Origin: an uncultured Eubacteriales bacterium
GTDB taxonomy: Bacteria > Bacillota > Clostridia > Oscillospirales > CAG-272
Assembly: GCA_934503195.1 (NCBI GenBank)
Contig: CAKSVM010000028.1
Span: 1-35,347 of the forward strand
Direction of reading: 5' to 3'
DNA: 35,347 nt
In this document: piece after piece, positions 1 through 7,326 of the stretch
Layout: every line of letters begins with the position of its first letter
Numbering within the stretch: the first letter of the stretch is position 1
The notes under the pieces: generated by a model
Databases searched by the model: none
Seen by the model: only the letters and a program-made list of their open reading frames with translations
What the model was told of the DNA's origin: nothing
Program-made: the position numbers and the translations under genes

Positions 1-333
1 AGCCATTTTCGCAAGGTTTTATAAACACTTGCGCGGGCTTATAAGAAGATTTCCGTCTATCAAATCAATAAAAAAACCGCGTAAAATCAAATAAAAATCA
101 CAAAATACATAGTTTCTATCGCGCCATTGACGACTGTTCCAGAGCGGATATGTGTTTTTCGAATATTAAAATCCGCAGAATATTGATTTTTTGAAGATGA
201 TTCGGCAAACGCCTTGACAAAACGCGGTGCGTGTGATATAATTTTCGCTGAAATATAGTTCTATTTTTTATTCTATTGTTAAATCCGCATTTCGCGTTTT
301 GCAAAAGAATTAACATAATCGAGGTAAATCAAA
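1..333. other. Intergenic region upstream of the first binding-protein gene
   Basis: I see no convincing gene here; the short open frames lack a ribosome site and any recognisable sequence. The stretch is AT-richer than its neighbours. A short inverted repeat (CGCAAG/CTTGCG, about 10-35) is present but has no T tract after it. The right half carries the promoter of the following gene and a long leader of about 85 nt. Confidence 0.6.
214..242 (+). promoter_or_regulatory. Sigma-A promoter of the solute-binding lipoprotein gene
   Basis: TTGACA at 214-219, a 17-bp spacer, then TATAAT at 237-242 preceded by TGTGA. It is a perfect match to the consensus and lies about 90 bases ahead of the start at 334. 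Confidence 0.88.
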
Positions 334-1818
334 ATGAACAACAGAAAACTATCATTCGCGCTGGCACTGATTCTTTCGCTATCGGCAATGTCCTGCGGCT
401 CTGGCGGCGATGTGATCGGCGGTGAGACAACCACCTCCGAGGGCGGCGAAACCACGCCCGAGGTCACCACTCCGGCTGAAATCAACCGCGAAAACGCAGT
501 TATCGGCCTTCCCGAACTCGACTTCAAGGGCGAAACCATCAACATCCTCTACGCGGGCGAAAAAACCTACGCTCAGGACGTCACCGCCGAGGAAACCGGA
601 GACGTAGTTGACGACGCGGTCGTCGCGCGCAACCGGAGCGTCGAGGAGCTTCTCAAGGTCAAGCTTAATCCGATCGTCTTCTCCGACAACACCAAGGAGA
701 CCGCCGAGCATCTCGCGAAGGTCATTCTCGCTGGCGAGGATCTCTACGATCTCGCGTCGGTTCATCAGTCCTACTCGAAGGCGTATGTCTCTGAGGGCTA
801 CTACCACAACTTCGCGAACGATCAGTACATCGACTTCGACAAGCCGTGGTGGAACAACGAATACATGGATGAAATGGTCGTCGGAAGCGAGCGGAAGTTC
901 TTCCTCATCGGCGACATCTCGCTCATGTACTTGAAATCCCTCGGCTGCATCTACTACAACAAGGATCTCTATGAGTCGATCTACAAGGATCCCGACGAAC
1001 CCTACGATCTCGTCTTTGACGGCAAGTGGACCTTTGAGAAGTTCGACGAGCTCACGCGCGGCGCGTATTCGGATCTCAACGGAAACGGAACGGTCGACAA
1101 GGCGGATCAGTTCGGCGCGTTCGGCTCAAAGAACAAGTCGGTCGAGCATTTCGTCTACGGCGCGGGCATCCGCTCAACGACCAAGAACAAGGACGGAATC
1201 CCCGAGCTGACGCTCTACAACGAAAAGACCGTCTCCTTCGCCGAGCTGCTCCACAAGCTCTACTACGAGAATCAGGGCTTCCTTATCGCGCCGAACAACC
1301 AGTTCACCGAGGAGCTTCCGATGTTCCAGAACGGACAGGTTCTCTTCGCGCCGACATGGCTCCGCTACGCCGACACCTTCCGCGACATGAAGACCGACTA
1401 CGGAATCGTCTGCATGCCGAAATTCCTCGAGAGCGACGAGTATTCGACTCTCGTCCACGACGGAACGACTGTCTTCGTCGCGCCGACGACCTCAAAGAAA
1501 ACCGATATGATCGGCGCGGTCTGCGAGGCCTTCGCGTTCTTCAACTATAAGTCGGTCACCCCGGCCTACTACGAGGTCGCGCTGAAGGTCAAGTACTCGC
1601 GCGACGACGCCACGGCGCAGATGCTCGATCTCATCCACTCGTCGGCCTTCACGAACTTCGGATACGTCTACGCGTCCCAGCTTGACGGGCTCACCAGCGT
1701 GCGCGAATTCGTCGTGAACGGCGCGGAGGACTTCGCCTCGTGGTACAAGAGCAAGGAGAGCGCGGCTCTCACCGGACTTGCCGAGGTAATCGAGACCTAC
1801 AAGGGAATCGACGGCTGA
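334..1818 (+). CDS. Extracellular solute-binding lipoprotein, sugar-type ABC transporter (family 1-like)
   Basis: Secreted lipoprotein of 494 residues that most resembles the carbohydrate-binding subunits of ABC importers. The N-terminus has a charged start, a hydrophobic stretch and a lipobox-like end at Cys21 (SAMSC, weaker than the usual LxxC). A Gly/Thr/Glu-rich linker follows to about residue 50. The mature part begins like a binding lobe (FKGETINILYAG), and a later Asp-rich calcium-like loop is seen near DLNGNGTVDKADQFG. The start is supported by GAGGT a few bases upstream. No permease or ATPase gene lies beside it, so it is either an orphan or works with components encoded elsewhere. 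Codon use is strongly biased to AAG, TTC and GAC, which suggests high expression. The ligand cannot be told from sequence. Confidence 0.85.
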   Translation: MNNRKLSFALALILSLSAMSCGSGGDVIGGETTTSEGGETTPEVTTPAEINRENAVIGLPELDFKGETINILYAGEKTYAQDVTAEETGDVVDDAVVARNRSVEELLKVKLNPIVFSDNTKETAEHLAKVILAGEDLYDLASVHQSYSKAYVSEGYYHNFANDQYIDFDKPWWNNEYMDEMVVGSERKFFLIGDISLMYLKSLGCIYYNKDLYESIYKDPDEPYDLVFDGKWTFEKFDELTRGAYSDLNGNGTVDKADQFGAFGSKNKSVEHFVYGAGIRSTTKNKDGIPELTLYNEKTVSFAELLHKLYYENQGFLIAPNNQFTEELPMFQNGQVLFAPTWLRYADTFRDMKTDYGIVCMPKFLESDEYSTLVHDGTTVFVAPTTSKKTDMIGAVCEAFAFFNYKSVTPAYYEVALKVKYSRDDATAQMLDLIHSSAFTNFGYVYASQLDGLTSVREFVVNGAEDFASWYKSKESAALTGLAEVIETYKGIDG

Positions 1819-1837
1819 CGACGAATGTAAAGGAAAC

Positions 1838-1915
1838 GCTGATTTAAGGTTGTTTTCACGACGAAAAAGCCCATAAATCCAAGCCTTTTTCGCGTGAAAA
1901 CCTCATTTATTCAGC
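1838..1915. repeat. Imperfect inverted repeat of 78 bp after the binding-protein gene
   Basis: Outer arms GCTGA/TCAGC enclose a strong inner stem: GTTTTCACG, a single bulged A, then CGAAAAAG, pairing with CTTTTTCG and CGTGAAAAC. The loop is about 15 nt. There is no T tract right after it, so it is not a standard intrinsic terminator. It could act as a 3' stabilising hairpin or be a degenerate miniature element. Confidence 0.55.
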
Positions 1916-1962
1916 TTATCCTAAAAAATTCCTGAAATCGTAAAAAAATTCTTCAAAACCTC

Positions 1963-1991
1963 TTGCAAATTCCGGAAAGATGTGATATAAT
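1963..1991 (+). promoter_or_regulatory. Sigma-A promoter of the InlB-repeat protein gene
   Basis: TTGCAA at 1963-1968, a 17-bp spacer and TATAAT at 1986-1991 preceded by TGTGA. The palindrome TTCCGGAA (1970-1977) lies inside the spacer, where a bound repressor would block RNA polymerase. Confidence 0.82.
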
Positions 1992-2043
1992 CATTATGAT
2001 AAAAATTTTGCCTGAAACAGGCAGAAAAGGAGTTATCACAAAA

Positions 2044-2448
2044 ATGAAGAAAATCACTACTCTCGCAATCGCGGCCGCTCTCGCCGCTTCCATGACCATC
2101 CCGACCTCGGCGGCCGGCCTGCTCTTCTCGAAGCTCTCGTTCAAGACGAACGGCGGCAGCGAGCTCAAGCCCGCTCTCACCTGCCTCGGAATGACCATCG
2201 ATCTTTCGAAGTACGTTACCGAGCGCGAAGGCTACACCTTCACCGGTTGGTTCAAAGATGAGGCTCTCACCGAGGCCGTCACCGAGATCAGGGCCGGATC
2301 CGCTCTCGAACTCTTCGCCGGCTGGGAAGAAGTAAAGCCCGAAGAGCCTGAGGTTGAGGAGCCCGCTGAGGGCGAGACCGAGGAACCCGCCGAGGGTGAG
2401 GAGCCCGCTGAAGGCGAGACCGAAACCACCGAGGAGACCGCTGAATAA
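2044..2448 (+). CDS. Small secreted protein with one InlB B-repeat-like domain and acidic tail
   Basis: The protein has 134 residues. The ATG at 2044 is chosen over an upstream in-frame one at 1963 because the latter overlaps the promoter, and AAAAGGAG sits correctly ahead of 2044. Residues 1-24 form a signal peptide ending AAG or SAA. Residues 30-95 match the Listeria/Bacteroides (Flg_new, InlB B-repeat) module: a beta strand, the hallmark EGYTFTGWF, and a closing FAGW. From about residue 97 the chain is almost only Glu, Pro, Thr and Gly in a repeated PAEGE unit. No LPXTG anchor or membrane segment is visible. This module usually occurs in multi-repeat cell-surface proteins, so a stand-alone copy is unusual. 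Function is unknown; it is probably secreted or loosely wall-associated. Confidence 0.78.
   Translation: MKKITTLAIAAALAASMTIPTSAAGLLFSKLSFKTNGGSELKPALTCLGMTIDLSKYVTEREGYTFTGWFKDEALTEAVTEIRAGSALELFAGWEEVKPEEPEVEEPAEGETEEPAEGEEPAEGETETTEETAE
2359..2424 (+). repeat. Degenerate tandem repeat encoding PAEGE units
   Basis: Three degenerate copies of a GAG-CCC-GCT-GAG-GGC-GAG type unit in the acidic tail of the preceding secreted protein gene. Copies differ at third positions, so they are an old expansion. Confidence 0.6.
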
Positions 2449-2472
2449 TTTCCGGTCAAAAAGAAAAAAACA

Positions 2473-2503
2473 AGCCGCTTTCCGTCCGGGGAGTGGCTGT
2501 TTT
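2473..2503 (+). terminator. Weak intrinsic terminator after the InlB-repeat gene
   Basis: An 11-bp stem with three G-T wobbles (AGCCGCTTTCC with GGGGAGTGGCT), a GTCC loop and then GTTTT. Because no promoter is seen before the next gene, partial readthrough is likely. Confidence 0.55.
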
Positions 2504-2550
2504 GATAGGCGGCGCGGAAGTCCGCAGCGCTTTGAAGGAGAATATTTACA

Positions 2551-3435
2551 ATGTCAAAGAAACTGAGATTCTGGGGAACGAGCGCGGGAGAAGGCACGCC
2601 GACTCCCTTCTGCGAATGCCCGATCTGCGAATATGCCCGCGAACACGGCGGACATGAGCTTCGGCTCCGTTCGTCCTTCCGGATCGACGACAAGAACATG
2701 ATCGACATCGGAGCCGATTTCACGGCCGCGGCGCAGAAGCTCGGCGAATCGCTCTATGACGTCGAAAACGTCCTCTACACCCACACGCACGAGGATCATT
2801 TCAACTACATGGTCCTCTGGACGCGTTCGGTCGCGAGAAAGAAGTCCGATAAGCCGCTGAACGTCTACTTCACCGACGACGGCTATTCGATAATCGACAA
2901 ATTCATCATGACCTCACCGGTCACCGAGGGGCGCGAGGCCTACACAAAGCCGTCTGACGTCAATTTCGTGAAGCTCGAGTTCGGAAAAACCTATGAGATC
3001 GGCGGACTTGAGGTCACACCTCTCCGCGGAAACCACCACACGGTCTTTGAGAAAAACTCGGCAAACTATCTCATAAAGCTCACAGACGGTCGGACGCTCT
3101 ACTACGCGCTTGACAGCGGATATTATCTTGAGGAGACGTTCGAGTTCCTGAAATCGCATAAGATCGACATCCTGATAAACGAATGCACGATGCCGATACT
3201 TGAGGATAACGGAAAGAACTCGAATGTCCACATGAATCTCCACACCGCGCTCAGGACGTTCGAGAGGCTCTACAGCCAGTCGACGATCACGGCCGACACC
3301 GAAATCTGGCTCACGCACATCGCGCCGATCGGAACGACTCACAAGGGGCTCTGCGACTACATAAAGACGCTGGAGCTTCCGTACAGAATCGGCGTTGCGT
3401 ACGACGGGCTTTCGCTCGAAGACGAGGACAGATAA
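2551..3435 (+). CDS. Metallo-beta-lactamase-fold hydrolase, PhnP-like
   Basis: This 294-residue enzyme has the metallo-beta-lactamase fold. The active-site motif THTHEDH lies at residues 77-83, with further metal ligands likely in GNHH (about 160), the ALDSG segment and the late LTHIAP His. Near the N-terminus Cys21, Cys23 and Cys26 form a CxCxxC cluster in the same place as the structural zinc site of the phosphodiesterase PhnP, so a cyclic-phosphate or phosphodiester substrate is the best guess. GAAGGAG stands 11 bases before ATG. No phosphonate genes are nearby, so a true PhnP role in C-P lyase metabolism is not supported. It sits downstream of the InlB-repeat gene across a weak terminator. 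Confidence 0.85.
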   Translation: MSKKLRFWGTSAGEGTPTPFCECPICEYAREHGGHELRLRSSFRIDDKNMIDIGADFTAAAQKLGESLYDVENVLYTHTHEDHFNYMVLWTRSVARKKSDKPLNVYFTDDGYSIIDKFIMTSPVTEGREAYTKPSDVNFVKLEFGKTYEIGGLEVTPLRGNHHTVFEKNSANYLIKLTDGRTLYYALDSGYYLEETFEFLKSHKIDILINECTMPILEDNGKNSNVHMNLHTALRTFERLYSQSTITADTEIWLTHIAPIGTTHKGLCDYIKTLELPYRIGVAYDGLSLEDEDR

Positions 3436-3468
3436 TCGCTAAAATACAAAACCCGATCTATAAAAATC

Positions 3469-3510
3469 ACCGCCGCGCGGAAGAATCAAAGCTTCCGCGC
3501 GGCGGTTTTT
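3469..3510. terminator. Intrinsic terminator between convergent genes
   Basis: A 15-bp GC-rich stem (ACCGCCGCGCGGAAG and its complement), an 8-nt loop and TTTTT on the plus side. On the minus side it is followed by an A-rich run, so it can also stop the DUF998 gene. Confidence 0.9.
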
Positions 3511-3518
3511 CGCGGGAT

Positions 3519-4157
3519 TCAGTTCCTTTCCGAAGAATCGGCGTCGAAATATCCTGCGAAGAGATGGATTCCGAGCGCGGCAGAGAATCCGGTCGCGGCG
3601 AAGACGCTGAACCTCTCGGGAATTCCAAAATATTCAGACGGAAAAGCCCCGGTTCCGACCGCGCCGAAAAGCATCATGAAAAGCGCGGCCGCCGCGCAGA
3701 TTCCGAGCGAACGCGGCTTTTTCCGCAGTCCGCCGATTATAAGGATCAGAAGCGACATGATCGAGAGGATCACGACGACCGCGGTCACGACAAGGTGCAT
3801 TATCGACTGGAATCCGTCCGGCGTCCCGGCGTCAGAAAGCGGAAAGGCCGCGTATCCGACCGCCGAAACCCAGCTCATAAGCGTGAAGAGCCGGACGCCG
3901 TGCTTCACAAGCCGCTCCGACCTTCCGGCCGCCAACGCGCAGAGCGTGCAGGAGACAATTCCGCATGGCATATAAAGGCAGGAAAGCTGATTCCATAGCG
4001 TCCTTGACGGCGCGGAATCGGCCGAGAGATCGCTCACGGCCTGCGCGAGCCGATCGTAGCCGGGATAAGCGAGCGGCGAAAAAATCACCGCCGCCGCGTA
4101 GGATATGAGGCTTAAAAGCCCGAGAAGTCCGAGATAATTTATCGCTTGACGTTTCAT
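3519..4157 (-). CDS. DUF998-family membrane protein
   Basis: A 212-residue integral membrane protein with about six hydrophobic segments. The early sequence PGYDRLAQAVSDLSA with the ensuing W-N-x-L-S-C-L-Y-M-P-C-G helix matches the DUF998 pattern, in which a conserved loop follows the first helix (the N-x-x-S-D-L/V type sequence). The start at 4157 is preferred over a longer frame from 4217, since TAGGAGAC lies just before it and the -10 box at 4189-4194 would fall inside the longer version. The biochemical role of the family is unknown. It is transcribed alone. Confidence 0.72.
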   Translation of the reverse strand: MKRQAINYLGLLGLLSLISYAAAVIFSPLAYPGYDRLAQAVSDLSADSAPSRTLWNQLSCLYMPCGIVSCTLCALAAGRSERLVKHGVRLFTLMSWVSAVGYAAFPLSDAGTPDGFQSIMHLVVTAVVVILSIMSLLILIIGGLRKKPRSLGICAAAALFMMLFGAVGTGAFPSEYFGIPERFSVFAATGFSAALGIHLFAGYFDADSSERN

Positions 4158-4188
4158 TCGAAGTCTCCTAACTATTATTAGTAAGCAT

Positions 4189-4217
4189 ATTATACACCCG
4201 GACAGGTCGAAAGTCAA
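4189..4217 (-). promoter_or_regulatory. Sigma-A promoter of the DUF998 gene
   Basis: Read on the minus strand: TTGACT (4212-4217), 17-bp spacer, TATAAT (4189-4194). Confidence 0.82.
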
Positions 4218-4263
4218 GCCGGCGCGGCGATTGTTTACAAAGAATCCGATTTCTTCGGACGCG

Positions 4264-4295
4264 AAAAGCCACCCGCGGGACTTCCCGCGGGTGGC
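4264..4295 (-). terminator. Intrinsic terminator of the amino-acid binding protein gene
   Basis: Perfect 13-bp stem (GCCACCCGCGGGA and complement) with a two-base core, followed on the minus strand by TTTT. It lies 13 bases past the stop codon. Confidence 0.88.
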
Positions 4296-4308
4296 ACTCT
4301 TTTTACCC

Positions 4309-5151
4309 TCAGTTATTCTTGATTATGTACTCACCGACAACCTTGTCGACAACGAACGCGTCGATGCGTCCGGCCTTGAGGTCGAGGTAAGCGGTCAGGT
4401 TCTCCGCGAACTCGACGATCTCTCCGCCATCCTTGATCAGCGCGAGAGTAGCCTCGTCAGCGGTTACCGCCTCAAGCGCGGACGACCCCTTCTGGAGTCC
4501 GACCTTCTTGCCCTTGAGATCAGCCTTGGTCTTGATCGGCGAATCCTCGGCGACGATGATGATCTGCGCGTTGGCGATGTAGGGCTTCGAAAGGAAGAAG
4601 TTTTCGGTGCGCTCGTCGGTCACAGACATACCGTTCCAAATGACGTCAATGTTCTTCGACGAAAGCTCCATCTCCTTGGAGTTCCAGTCGATCGGCTGCT
4701 TGACAAGCTTGACACCGAGACGCTTGCAGACCTCCTCAGCGAGGTCGATATCGAATCCGACGATCTCGCCGGTCTTGGAATCGCTGAAGCCCATCGGCGG
4801 GAAGCTGTCGTCAAGTCCTAAGACAAGCTCGCCCTTGTCGAGGATGTACTGAAGCGAATCGTCTCCAGCGACCGTCTTCATTTCACGCGGGAAATCCTTT
4901 CCGGTGAGGAAAGCGTCCTTGTTGCCGAACCATTTTTCGGCGATTGTTCCGGCGGTGCCGTCCTTGCCCATTTCGTCAAGGATCTCCTGAACCTTCGCGG
5001 CGAGCGCGTAATCGTCCTTGCGGAATCCGATCGCGTATTCCTCCGCGCCGAAGTTGTCGTCAAGTACGATATACTTCTTGGAGCTTCCGCAGGACGCGAG
5101 AAGCGTTAAGGCCGTTGCCGCCAGAAGTACGAGTGCGATAATCTTTTTCAT
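4309..5151 (-). CDS. Amino-acid-type solute-binding lipoprotein (SBP family 3), apparently circularly permuted
   Basis: A 280-residue lipoprotein with a clear lipobox (LLASC, Cys21). The body belongs to the polar amino acid binding family, but in an unusual order. Residues 26-76, with EEYAIGFRKDD, the helix AAKVQEILDEMGKDGT and the ending AEKWFG, look like the last quarter of such a protein. Residues 100-280 then supply what is normally the beginning: GELVLGLDDSFPPMGF, GFDIDLAEEVCKRLG, WNGMSVTDERTE, DLKGKKVGLQKGSSA and GRIDAFVVD. The chain stops at GEYIIKNN, exactly where the first block would normally follow. A linker (residues 77-99) joins old C-terminus to old N-terminus. GGAGG precedes the ATG by eight bases. 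No permease or ATPase gene is adjacent. Confidence 0.88.
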   Translation of the reverse strand: MKKIIALVLLAATALTLLASCGSSKKYIVLDDNFGAEEYAIGFRKDDYALAAKVQEILDEMGKDGTAGTIAEKWFGNKDAFLTGKDFPREMKTVAGDDSLQYILDKGELVLGLDDSFPPMGFSDSKTGEIVGFDIDLAEEVCKRLGVKLVKQPIDWNSKEMELSSKNIDVIWNGMSVTDERTENFFLSKPYIANAQIIIVAEDSPIKTKADLKGKKVGLQKGSSALEAVTADEATLALIKDGGEIVEFAENLTAYLDLKAGRIDAFVVDKVVGEYIIKNN

Positions 5152-5189
5152 TGTTGTGTCCTCCGTGAATGTTTTTTTGTGATGTAAAA

Positions 5190-5218
5190 ATTATACCACA
5201 TTTTCGTAAGATTGTCAA
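5190..5218 (-). promoter_or_regulatory. Sigma-A promoter of the permuted binding-protein gene
   Basis: Minus strand: TTGACA (5213-5218), 17-bp spacer ending in TGTGG, TATAAT (5190-5195). Consensus quality. Confidence 0.9.
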
Positions 5219-5238
5219 GCACTTTAACGTGGTAAAAT

Positions 5239-5444
5239 GCTAAAAAATTTCTTATCACCGCGAGAAATACCTTAAGCAAGACCTACAAATCGAGCCGCTG
5301 CGCCATCCGCCCGCGCACTTTTCCCACGTTTCTTCCTCTTATCACGGCAGGTGAGGGCATAGCCCGAACGGTTTTTGGGCATAGCCCAAAAACTACAAGA
5401 TAGGCCACAAACTGACGCTTTTGTAAATCAAACCTTGACTTTTG
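5239..5444. other. Gene-free stretch with a hairpin and a repeated GGGCATAGCCC
   Basis: About 200 bases without a convincing gene. GGGCATAGCCC occurs near 5354 and again near 5376. The second copy is the core of a hairpin, GTTTTTGGGC/GCCCAAAAAC (about 5370-5392), which could end the GNAT gene transcript on the minus strand. A TGG-TAAAAT box at 5230-5238 on the plus strand has only a poor -35, with a 15-bp spacer. I recognise nothing else here. Confidence 0.5.
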
Positions 5445-6215
5445 TCAGCGGCGACACGCCGCTGTCAGTTCGACCCAGCCGGGACGGAAGCCGGATGACA
5501 TAGCGCACCTGCGGCTGCGGATATTCGACCACGCCGCACAGTAAAACGGTACTTTTCCTCTTTCCATAATCTCGGCCGCGAGCCTCGCTGCGATCGCCTT
5601 TGCGATTCCCTGACCGCGATAGTCCCGAAGTACGTCGACGCCGATCTGCCACATATCCTCGCAGTCTGCTGAGCAGCCAGCGAGTCCGACAAGCTTATCA
5701 CCGCCCGTCGTCATCTCATACGCGCCGACTCCGAGAACGTCAAGCTCGCGGCGGTCAGCGCAGAGCGCGTCCGACCACTCGGGAAGATAAAGCTTTTCGA
5801 AATCCTTCGCGGTCAGGACGCATAGCTTAAAATCGCATCGGTTCGCCTTCACGGCCTCTTCTATAAGCCTCACCGACGGAAGATAATAATCCGCCATGAA
5901 TTTCACCCGCGCGCCGTAATTTTCAAGCGCGGAATTCAGCTCGTACATCGCCGGGGTCTCAAAGCAGTGATAAAAATCTTCGCGCGCGATGAACCCTTTC
6001 GCGAATCCCACAAGCTCCTCACGGCAGGAAACTACCGCGTTCGAACCGTAGCTCACCAGCTGAAAAACGAACGGAAGCTTCAGATACCTTCTCGCGCGGG
6101 AATCGGTCTTCGAAATAACGACGCGCCCGTCTGACGCGAGGAAATCGCCCGGTTCGCATCCAAGGTCGATCGCCGACTGCGAAAGCGCGGTATTTTTTAT
6201 AAACTCGTCTGTCAT
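5445..6215 (-). CDS. GNAT-family N-acetyltransferase
   Basis: A 256-residue protein whose C-terminal third is a GNAT acyl-CoA transferase fold. Motif A is seen as IGVDVLRDYRGQGIAKAIA (about 193-211) with the acetyl-CoA pyrophosphate loop RGQGIA; the chain then runs into AAWSNIRSRRCAMSSGF, the usual motif B region. The N-terminal part (DLGCEPGDFL) is similar to large two-domain clostridial GNATs of unknown substrate. The start at 6215 is chosen because AGGAGG lies seven bases ahead; the longer frame has no such site. It is transcribed alone, or as readthrough from the AraC gene about 118 bases upstream. The acceptor substrate is unknown. Confidence 0.8.
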   Translation of the reverse strand: MTDEFIKNTALSQSAIDLGCEPGDFLASDGRVVISKTDSRARRYLKLPFVFQLVSYGSNAVVSCREELVGFAKGFIAREDFYHCFETPAMYELNSALENYGARVKFMADYYLPSVRLIEEAVKANRCDFKLCVLTAKDFEKLYLPEWSDALCADRRELDVLGVGAYEMTTGGDKLVGLAGCSADCEDMWQIGVDVLRDYRGQGIAKAIAARLAAEIMERGKVPFYCAAWSNIRSRRCAMSSGFRPGWVELTAACRR

Positions 6216-6332
6216 CTGTTCCTCCTGACCACAGAAAAATCGGTAAAAGTGAAATATATGCAAAAAACTTCGAAATATAATTGTTGACGTAAGCGCAATG
6301 ATGTGGTAAAATATTGTTATCGGACAGCTTTG

Positions 6333-7193
6333 TCAGGGTTCGTGACGCTTTTTCCACTCGGACGGAGTGAATCCGGTCACTTTACGGAAAACCCGGCTCA
6401 GATTTGACGGGCTTCCGAATCCGCAGACTCTGGCCACGTCTGTAACGCTCTTTTCACCGCGCAGGAAAAGCTCCTTCGCCCGCTCAACCCGCTTCGCGGT
6501 TATGTATTCCCACGGAGTGACGCCGTTGAGCTTCTTGAAAAGCGTGATGAAATACGTCTTGTTAAGTCCGGCCTTCTCGGAAAGCTCCTCAAGCGTCAGC
6601 GGCTTTGAGAGATTCGTGTCGAGATACTTCATCGCCGCGCTGATGCCGTAGAATTTGTAGTTTCCGGTCTTGTCCGGCGCGTCAACGTAATCGTATTCGC
6701 GGATGAGCAGGACGAGGATTGAGAGAAGCTTCACCTTCGCCATCAGCTCAAACTCGGGTCTCATGTTGTCAAGCTCGCTTTCGAGTTCGAGAAGCAGTCC
6801 GCGGATCTTTCCGGTCGCGGGATTTCCGCGGTCAAGGCGGTTCTCAAAGCGGTCGCTGCGGTCAAAGAAGATCTTTAAGTACTTCGCGTCGAAGAACTCG
6901 TCCTTCCCCGCCCAGATGAATCTCGGCTCAAAGTGAAGGTTCATCAGCGTGATTCCGTCCGTGATGTCGGTTATGTAATGCTCCTCGTGAGTTCCGAAGA
7001 GGAATATGTCCCCGGGCGCGATACCGTACTGACGCTCGCCGACCGTATAGACTCCGCTTCCCGACTTCACGAGCGAAAGCTCAAGCTCGGTGTGATGATG
7101 CTCACGATAAGCGCGCTTTGACGGCGCGGCGGTCGAATAGTAGAGCTTAAGCAGAAGATTCCCGTCCTCCGACATGATCTCGGTCTTGTTCAT
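6333..7193 (-). CDS. AraC-family transcriptional regulator
   Basis: A 286-residue regulator. The N-terminal half is a cupin-type sensing domain (HHHTELELSLVKSGSG, and PGDIFLFGTHEEHY with its His-rich turn). The C-terminal 100 residues are the double helix-turn-helix: LTLEELSEKAGLNKTYF, then the second helix SVTDVARVCGFGSPSNLSRVF and the closing GFTPSEWKKR. The start at 7193 is supported by GGGGTGA upstream; a start 10 codons earlier is possible. It is divergent from the dehydrogenase gene with a 133-bp shared region, so control of that gene is likely but inferred. The ligand is probably a sugar or a related small molecule. Confidence 0.9.
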   Translation of the reverse strand: MNKTEIMSEDGNLLLKLYYSTAAPSKRAYREHHHTELELSLVKSGSGVYTVGERQYGIAPGDIFLFGTHEEHYITDITDGITLMNLHFEPRFIWAGKDEFFDAKYLKIFFDRSDRFENRLDRGNPATGKIRGLLLELESELDNMRPEFELMAKVKLLSILVLLIREYDYVDAPDKTGNYKFYGISAAMKYLDTNLSKPLTLEELSEKAGLNKTYFITLFKKLNGVTPWEYITAKRVERAKELFLRGEKSVTDVARVCGFGSPSNLSRVFRKVTGFTPSEWKKRHEP

Positions 7194-7239
7194 CAAAGTC
7201 ACCCCATTTCGAAACATACGCAAAGTCTTTTATACTGAT

Positions 7240-7268
7240 ATTATATCGCGTAAAAGCGCGTTTGTCAA
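7240..7268 (-). promoter_or_regulatory. Sigma-A promoter of the AraC regulator gene
   Basis: Minus strand: TTGACA (7263-7268), 17-bp spacer, TATAAT (7240-7245). A TATAAT on the plus strand at 7305-7310 is too near the dehydrogenase ribosome site to be used with confidence, so that gene's own promoter is unclear; it may need activation by the regulator. Confidence 0.85.
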
Positions 7269-7326
7269 GTATCTTCGCGTATTTTTCAGAATCAAAAAAC
7301 GAAATATAATGAAAGGAAGATTCAAA

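Noticed and set aside
116..316. Short minus-strand frame of 66 codons
   Set aside because: Overlaps a consensus promoter; no ribosome site and no recognisable sequence.
7305..7310. TATAAT as the SDR gene promoter
   Set aside because: It lies only 16 bases before the start codon, so the ribosome site would hardly be transcribed, and no -35 is present.
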